Positions 59,282-64,000 of a stretch of DNA of 64,000 nucleotides are shown here, piece after piece. The stretch is from PFJX01 sp040751755. Its GTDB lineage: Bacteria; Pseudomonadota; Gammaproteobacteria; Burkholderiales; Thiobacillaceae. The DNA lies in NCBI GenBank assembly GCA_040751755.1, contig JBFMHC010000046.1, positions 310,001 to 374,000 on the forward strand, given 5' to 3'. The position numbers were made by a program, and so were the translations under genes. The notes beneath the pieces are model-generated. The model saw only the letters and a program-made list of their open reading frames with translations. It searched no databases and was not told the DNA's origin. The first letter of the stretch is position 1. The number at the start of each line of letters is the position of its first letter.

Positions 59282-60921
59282 CAGGCGATCCAGACGGCGT
59301 GGAGGTTCATGAGGTCGACCGGCACGTACTGGAAGCCCTGCACCCGCTTGCTGAGGATCTTGAACACCTTCATGTGGGCCATCACCGCCAGCGGCGCGTC
59401 GGCCATGATGACGTCCACGGCCTGGTCGTAGAGCTTCTTGCGCGTGCCCTGGTTGAGCGTGTCCTGGGCGGCGGCGACGAGCTTGTCGAACTCGGGGTTG
59501 CTGTAGCCGACGAAGTTCCAGGGCTTGCCGGTATGCCACTCGGGATAGATGGTCTCGTCCGGGTCCAGGTCGGCGATCCAGGCCTCGTCGTACATGTCGA
59601 AGTCGCCGCCGTTGCGCCGCTTGGTCCACACCGCGCGGTCCAGCAGTTCGATCTTCGGCTTGATGCCGATCTTCGCCAGCATGGGCAGGAGCAGCTGGGA
59701 GTTGCGCGTGCCGCTGCCGCCCGAGCCGGTGAAGCCCTGGCTGACGATGTACACCGGGTTCACCTCGCCCTGGTACTTGGACTTCCGCCGGTATTCCATG
59801 GCCTTCTTCAGGTCGAAGAACTGGCCGCGCCCGGTCTTGCCGATGTTCCCGTCGTAGAAGCCGGTCATGGGCGGGGAGATCGGCGAGTAGGCGGGGATCG
59901 CCTCGCCGAAATAGCCTTGCTTGACGATGGCGTTGCGGTCGATGGCGAAGGCCACGGCCTTGCGCAGCATGGGGTCGTCGAAGGGGGCGCGGCGGTTGTT
60001 CATGCCGACGAAGCTGTAGTTGCCCTCCACCTCGCCGTAGACCTTGAGGTTGGGGTTGGAGCGCAGCTGCGGGATGAACTGGAAGGGCGACAGGCTCATG
60101 CCGTCCACCTGCCCGGCCATCATCGCCGCCACCGCGGCGGAGGGCTCCTTGATCAGGAGGATCTGCACGCCGTCGAGATAGGGCAGGCCCGGCTCGAAGT
60201 AGTCCGGGTTGCGCTCCAGGGTGATGGATTCGTTCTCGCGCCAGCCGGCGAACCTGAACGGGCCGGTGCCCACCGGGTTGCGGCCGAAGGCCTTGCCGTG
60301 CTGCTCCACCGCGCGCCGGTTGACGATGGTGCCGGCGCGTCCGGTGCTGCCGGTCAGCGCCACCGGCAGGAAGGCGTAGGGCTTGGAGAAGCGCATGCGG
60401 ATGGTGGCGTCGTCGACGATGTCGATGCCCGCCAGGGTCTCGAACTTCCAGGCGTGGGGGGAACCCACGGCCGGGTCCTTGACGCGCTCCAGGCTCCACT
60501 TCACGGCGGCGGCGTCGCAGGGGTCGCCGTTGTGGAACTTCACCCCCTTGCGCAGCTTGAACACGTGGGTCTTGTCGTCCGGCATCTCCCACTTTTCCGC
60601 CAGGTCCGGCACGAAGGACACCTTCCGGCCGTCGTAGGCCACCTTGAGCAGGCCGTTGAAGAGGTTGTTGAGGATCTTCACCGAGCCCAGGGAGGCGGTG
60701 AAATGCGGGTCCAGGGTGTCCACGGCGTCGATCCAGGCGAGCTTGAGGGTGCCGCCGCGCTTCGGCGCGGCGGCCATGGCGTCCCGCACCATGGCGCCGC
60801 CGAACAGGCCGCTGCCTGCGGCCAGGCCGGCGCCGGCGCTCATCATCTTGAGAAAGCCGCGGCGGTTGAACCGCGCGCTCAGAACCTCGGCCAGCTTGTC
60901 CTTGTGATCCAGTTCGGACAT
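59281..60921 (-). CDS. Peptide/glutathione-type ABC substrate-binding protein, Tat signal
   Basis: 546 residues from ATG 60921 (AAGGAG upstream); a 23-codon upstream extension is rejected. Tat-like signal NRRGFLKMMSAGAGLAAGSG, then a family 5 solute-binding protein (GGTLKLAWIDAVDTLDPHF; VFKLRKGVKFHNGDP; GRNPVGTGPFRF). Folding before export is implied by the Tat signal. It starts the operon of importer genes ending in gamma-glutamyltransferase, TauE/SafE and Lrp. Confidence 0.92.
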   Translation of the reverse strand: MSELDHKDKLAEVLSARFNRRGFLKMMSAGAGLAAGSGLFGGAMVRDAMAAAPKRGGTLKLAWIDAVDTLDPHFTASLGSVKILNNLFNGLLKVAYDGRKVSFVPDLAEKWEMPDDKTHVFKLRKGVKFHNGDPCDAAAVKWSLERVKDPAVGSPHAWKFETLAGIDIVDDATIRMRFSKPYAFLPVALTGSTGRAGTIVNRRAVEQHGKAFGRNPVGTGPFRFAGWRENESITLERNPDYFEPGLPYLDGVQILLIKEPSAAVAAMMAGQVDGMSLSPFQFIPQLRSNPNLKVYGEVEGNYSFVGMNNRRAPFDDPMLRKAVAFAIDRNAIVKQGYFGEAIPAYSPISPPMTGFYDGNIGKTGRGQFFDLKKAMEYRRKSKYQGEVNPVYIVSQGFTGSGGSGTRNSQLLLPMLAKIGIKPKIELLDRAVWTKRRNGGDFDMYDEAWIADLDPDETIYPEWHTGKPWNFVGYSNPEFDKLVAAAQDTLNQGTRKKLYDQAVDVIMADAPLAVMAHMKVFKILSKRVQGFQYVPVDLMNLHAVWIA

Positions 60922-61280
60922 GGTGCGCTCCTTACAAATGAAAGGGGTGGAAAAGAGATGGCCGGGGACCATCAGCAAGCGCCATGCCATACCAGGTTGG
61001 TTCTGTTAACTATATGAAATATATGGAGATAACCCTCGCATGACAGGGTGTCGCGGGGCCTTGAGGGGGTTGCGGTGCACTGTCTTCATGCGGCCCGCAC
61101 CAGAGGTGTTTTTCGACGGATGTTAGGGATGTTTGCGAGATGAGCTAACAAACGCAGGCATTGCGCCTTGCAAATGCGTGCCAGACGGCCGTGCGACGCC
61201 GGAATGGATCGATTGTTAGATGCGTGGGGGGGTGCCGGCGCACCGGAATGAGGCATCCGGTGCGCCGCGCGGAGAGAGGC
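60922..61280. other. Intergenic region between binding protein and DUF302 genes
   Basis: No gene is seen. It contains the promoter side of the importer operon (AT-rich TATATGAAATATATGG near 61010-61024), a possible lone attC-like pair of boxes (AGCTAAC 61143-61149, GTTAGAT 61215-61221) and a strong hairpin GGCGCACCGGA (61237-61247) / TCCGGTGCGCC (61256-61266) just after the DUF302 stop, without a T-run. Confidence 0.55.
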
Positions 61281-61832
61281 TTACTGGACGAGGTCCCGGT
61301 ACAGCGCCTCTTCCTCGGCGCCGATCTCCGCCATGGTCTTGGCGACCGCAGGGTCCTGCATGAGCTTGGCCATGTTCGCGGTGTTCATGCGCATCAGGTA
61401 GGTCTTGCCGTCCTTGCCCTCGTACACCGTGGTGCGGCAGGGCAGGGGCGGGGCCTTGCCGCCGCTGGCCCTGGCGAGCCGCTCGTTGGCCTGCGCGGGG
61501 CAGGTGGCGACGACCTTCATGCGCTTGGCGTCCTTCACGCCCGCCTGCTGCAGCCTGGCCTGCATGTCCTGTTCCTCGCCCACCGGCCAGCCGCGCTTCG
61601 CGGCGCCGGCCTTAACGGCCTGCAGGGTGGCGTCGTAGCCCTGCCGGGCGGGGCGCACGTCGAACATCAACGCCATCATCTGCATCTGGTATTGCATGCG
61701 CGCCTGCATCATGGCCTGCATCTGCTTCATCTGCTCGGGCGTGGGCTGCGTGGGCGCGGCGGCCTGTTGCGCCTGGGCGGGGCCGGCGAGCAGGGTCGCG
61801 GCGAGGAGGATGCCTGCAAGACGTTTCGCCAT
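61281..61832 (-). CDS. Secreted DUF302-domain protein with Met/Gln-rich segment
   Basis: 183 residues. Signal peptide (AGPAQA-Q), then a Met/Gln-rich stretch (residues about 32-58 with some ten methionines), then DUF302 (residues about 60-165, GYDATLQAVKAGAAKRGWPV; VYEGKDGKTYLMRMNTANMAKLM). The Met-rich part could bind soft metals such as copper(I); inference only. Function of DUF302 is unsettled; members often accompany sulfur or thiosulfate oxidation genes. Confidence 0.82.
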   Translation of the reverse strand: MAKRLAGILLAATLLAGPAQAQQAAAPTQPTPEQMKQMQAMMQARMQYQMQMMALMFDVRPARQGYDATLQAVKAGAAKRGWPVGEEQDMQARLQQAGVKDAKRMKVVATCPAQANERLARASGGKAPPLPCRTTVYEGKDGKTYLMRMNTANMAKLMQDPAVAKTMAEIGAEEEALYRDLVQ

Positions 61833-61857
61833 TGGGGGCTCCTGGAGTTCGGGTGGC

Positions 61858-62067
61858 TCAGTGGTGTTTGCGCGGCTTGCCGTCCCAGCCCTTGAGCCGG
61901 TACAGGGTGCCGCAGTAGGGGCACAGGGCCTCGCCCTTCTCCTCCACCGCCAGGAACACGCGCGGGTGCGAGCACCACGCGGCCTCGCCGGGCATGGGAC
62001 AGTGCAGGGGCAGGTCGGCGTCGCTCACCTCGATGGTGCGGACGGGGCTGGAAACGGCTTGGCTCAT
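61858..62067 (-). CDS. zf-CHCC (NDUFS6-like) zinc-finger protein
   Basis: 69 residues. Zinc ligands LHCPMPGEAAWCSHPRVFL and ALCPYCGTLYRL (Cys/Cys/His... Cys-x2-Cys) as in the COG4391 family, related to the mitochondrial complex I subunit NDUFS6. Ten bases after ilvE, a common arrangement in betaproteobacteria. Confidence 0.9.
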   Translation of the reverse strand: MSQAVSSPVRTIEVSDADLPLHCPMPGEAAWCSHPRVFLAVEEKGEALCPYCGTLYRLKGWDGKPRKHH

Positions 62068-62077
62068 GGCGGGTTCC

Positions 62078-62998
62078 TCAGACGTGGCTCAACCAGGCGG
62101 CGTGGTCGGGCGAGCGGCCCTGCACGCAGTCGAAGTACTTGGCCTGCAGCTGCGCGGTGACCGGGCCGCGGGCGCCGTTGCCGATGGTGCGGTTGTCGAG
62201 TTCGCGGATCGGCGTGACCTCGGCGGCAGTGCCGGTGAAGAAGGCCTCGTCGGCGGAGTACACCTCGTCGCGCGTGATGCGCTTCTCGACCACCTGCAGG
62301 CCCATCTCGCCGGCCAGCTGGATGATGGTGTCGCGCGTGATGCCCTCGAGGGCGCTGGTGAGGTCCGGGGTGTACATCTTGCCCTTGCGGATGATGAACA
62401 CGTTTTCGCCCGAGCCCTCGGCGACGAAGCCGTCGACGTCCAGCAGCAGGGCCTCCTGGTAGCCATCCATCTCCGCCTCGCGGTGGGCGAGGATGGAGTT
62501 CATGTAGTTGCCGTTGGCCTTCGCCTTGCACATGGTGATGTTGACGTGGTGGCGGCTGAACGAGGAGGTCTTGACGCGGATGCCCTGGGTGAGCGCGTCG
62601 GCGCCCATGTAGGCGCCCCAGGGCCAGGCGGCGACGATCACGTGGGTGGACAGGGCCTTGGCGGAGATGCCCATGGCCTCGGCACCGTAGAACGCCATCG
62701 GCCGCAGGTAGCCGGACTTCAGGCCGTTCTCGCGCACCACCTGTCTTTGCGCCTCGTTCAGTGCCTCCTTGTCGAACGGCATCTTCATGCCGAGGATGTG
62801 GGCGGAACGGAACAGGCGGTCGGTGTGGTCCTGCAGGCGGAAGATGGCGGTGCCCCCGGGGGTTTCGTAGGCGCGCACGCCTTCGAACACGCCCATGCCG
62901 TAGTGCAGGGTGTGCGTGAGCACGTGGGTGGTGGCCTCGCGCCAGGGGACGAGTTTGCCGTCGTACCAGATGACGCCGTCACGGTCGGCCATGGACAT
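62078..62998 (-). CDS. ilvE: Branched-chain amino acid aminotransferase IlvE
   Basis: 306 residues. HTLHYGMGVFEGVRAYE near residue 29, PLP lysine in CKAKANGNYMNSILA near 160, EGSGENVFII near 194, FFTGTAAEVTPI near 256. Transfers the amino group to keto acids of Leu, Ile and Val. Confidence 0.95.
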   Translation of the reverse strand: MSMADRDGVIWYDGKLVPWREATTHVLTHTLHYGMGVFEGVRAYETPGGTAIFRLQDHTDRLFRSAHILGMKMPFDKEALNEAQRQVVRENGLKSGYLRPMAFYGAEAMGISAKALSTHVIVAAWPWGAYMGADALTQGIRVKTSSFSRHHVNITMCKAKANGNYMNSILAHREAEMDGYQEALLLDVDGFVAEGSGENVFIIRKGKMYTPDLTSALEGITRDTIIQLAGEMGLQVVEKRITRDEVYSADEAFFTGTAAEVTPIRELDNRTIGNGARGPVTAQLQAKYFDCVQGRSPDHAAWLSHV

Positions 62999-63201
62999 GA
63001 TGTGAACTCCGGGTTGTGCGATGGATCGGTAATTCTAGCCGTCGCCGTGGCGCCTTGCATCGCCCCCCGGGGCGTCGTCAGGGGCATGGCGCACGCGCAT
63101 CATCATGGTGCGCGCAGGGCGTTCCGCGGGGCGAGGGCGGAATGCCCCGATGAGCGCGCGCATATAATCCACGACGCCGCCTTCATTCCCCTCCTGCCGC
63201 C

Positions 63202-63852
63202 ATGATCCACTACTCCGCCTCCACCGCCGTCAACCTGGCGCTCACCCTGCTGGTCCTGTTCTCGCTCGTCACCTGGGCCATGATCTTCGCCAAGGGCTGG
63301 CTGCAGTGGCGCATGCGCCGCGACAACCAGACCTTCGCGCAGCGCTTCTGGCAGGCCGCCGACCTGGAGGCGGCGGCGCAGGTCGCCAAGGCCGCCGAGG
63401 GCTCGCTGGCCAGTCTGGCGCGCGCCGGCTTCGACACCCTCGCCAGCCTGGGCGAGCACAAGACCCTGCAGGGCGCGGGCGACCGGCAGGTGGTGATGGA
63501 GCGCAGCCTCTCGCAGCAGGTACGCAAGGAGCAGCACCGCCTCGAATCGGGCCTGATGCTGCTGGCGAGTATCGGCAGCACCGCCCCCTTCGTCGGCCTG
63601 TTCGGCACCGTGTGGGGGATCATGAACGCCATGGAGAACATCGCCCGCTCCGGCAGCGCCGGCCTGGAGGTGGTGGCCGGCCCGGTGGGCGAGGCCCTGA
63701 TGGCGACGGCGGTCGGCATCGCCGCCGCGGTGCCGGCGGTGCTCGCCTACAACTACGGCGTGCGCGTCACCCGCCTGTCGGTGGCGGAGATGGACCGCTT
63801 CGCCAACGACTTCATGTCCCTCGCCTGCACCCAGTCCGCCAAGCAGGACTGA
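63202..63852 (+). CDS. exbB: ExbB/TolQ/MotA-family proton channel protein
   Basis: 216 residues. Three membrane helices; LASIGSTAPFVGLFGTVWGIMNAMENIA near residue 115 and VGEALMATAVGIAAAVPAVLAYNY near 155 are the family's pore helices. With ExbD it energises TonB-dependent outer-membrane transport. exbD follows after four bases. Confidence 0.93.
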   Translation: MIHYSASTAVNLALTLLVLFSLVTWAMIFAKGWLQWRMRRDNQTFAQRFWQAADLEAAAQVAKAAEGSLASLARAGFDTLASLGEHKTLQGAGDRQVVMERSLSQQVRKEQHRLESGLMLLASIGSTAPFVGLFGTVWGIMNAMENIARSGSAGLEVVAGPVGEALMATAVGIAAAVPAVLAYNYGVRVTRLSVAEMDRFANDFMSLACTQSAKQD

Positions 63853-63856
63853 GGCC

Positions 63857-64000
63857 ATGATCCGCCGCGACCCCTTCTCCGCCCCGGAAGAGTCCGACTT
63901 CCGGGCGATGAGCGAGATCAACGTCACGCCCCTGGTGGACGTGATGCTGGTGTTGCTCACCATCTTCATGGTCACCGCCCCCTTCATCCTCCAGTCGGTC
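63857..64000 (+). CDS. exbD: ExbD, 3' end outside window
   Basis: 48 codons visible: MIRRDPFSAPEESDFRAMSEINVTPLVDVMLVLLTIFMV..., with the single membrane helix and the conserved Asp in TPLVDVMLVLL that carries protons. It runs off the right edge. Confidence 0.92.
   Translation, partial: MIRRDPFSAPEESDFRAMSEINVTPLVDVMLVLLTIFMVTAPFILQSV

Noticed and set aside
60922..61280. Strong hairpin at 61237-61266 as a terminator for the DUF302 gene
   Set aside because: The stem is perfect but no T-run follows on the minus strand, so it is recorded only as a hairpin.

Overview
The window is GC-rich chromosomal DNA from a proteobacterium, probably a sulfur-oxidising beta- or gammaproteobacterium able to grow without oxygen. 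I infer this from gene content, not from any database match. The pointers are a flavocytochrome c sulfide dehydrogenase pair, an octaheme nitrite reductase with a CxxCK heme, diheme c-type cytochromes behind FNR/Anr-type boxes, a complete ccmABCDEFGHI cytochrome c maturation operon, oxygen-independent hemN, and typical beta/gamma housekeeping genes (rlmJ, ttcA, apaH, cutA, dsbD, fxsA, purM/purN, purE/purK, algC-like pmm, exbBD).

Layout. 1-3.8 kb: a minus-strand arsenic operon (arsR, two ArsC reductases, an aquaglyceroporin, an MBL-fold protein, a YraQ/ArsP-type permease cut by the window edge). 3.8-6.4 kb: a vapBC toxin-antitoxin pair, rlmJ and an MBL hydrolase. 6.5-10.4 kb: a cyclic-di-GMP-I riboswitch ahead of a secreted PKD-domain metalloprotease, then class I fumarase. 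10.6-16.4 kb: an accessory island of lower GC made of integron cassettes without an integrase (six attC sites in one orientation). It carries a methyltransferase/restriction-enzyme pair, a broken IS110-family transposase abutting one attC, and several orphan genes. 16.7-19.3 kb: nfeD-qmcA and a PBP7-type endopeptidase with a lysine-rich linker. 19.4-25.3 kb: the cytochrome/sulfide/nitrite cluster. 25.3-32.3 kb: ccmA-I, which serves the heme proteins next door.

32.4-42.6 kb: a small secreted protein, a phosphatase/ABC exporter pair, a PfkB kinase, a SlyB-like lipoprotein, an acyltransferase, and a minus-strand run cutA-dsbD-tlpA-like-ttcA-apaH. The DsbD has a duplicated N-terminal domain. 42.6-51.7 kb: an AI-2E-family transporter, purM-purN, a DUF3108 protein, pmm-purE-purK plus a membrane protein, a candidate small RNA or attenuator in the pmm leader, and hemN. 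51.6-61 kb: a Mut7-C protein, then a tightly packed minus-strand operon for uptake and cleavage of small peptides, probably gamma-glutamyl compounds (binding protein, two permeases, two ATPases, gamma-glutamyltransferase), followed by a TauE/SafE exporter and an Lrp regulator. 61-64 kb: DUF302 and zf-CHCC proteins, ilvE, and exbB with the start of exbD.

The most notable features are the integrase-less cassette array with its R-M pair and attC-associated transposase remnant, the riboswitch-controlled protease, the FNR-box sulfide/nitrite cluster beside ccm, the two-alpha-domain DsbD, and the anti-Shine-Dalgarno RNA candidate at 50.1 kb.
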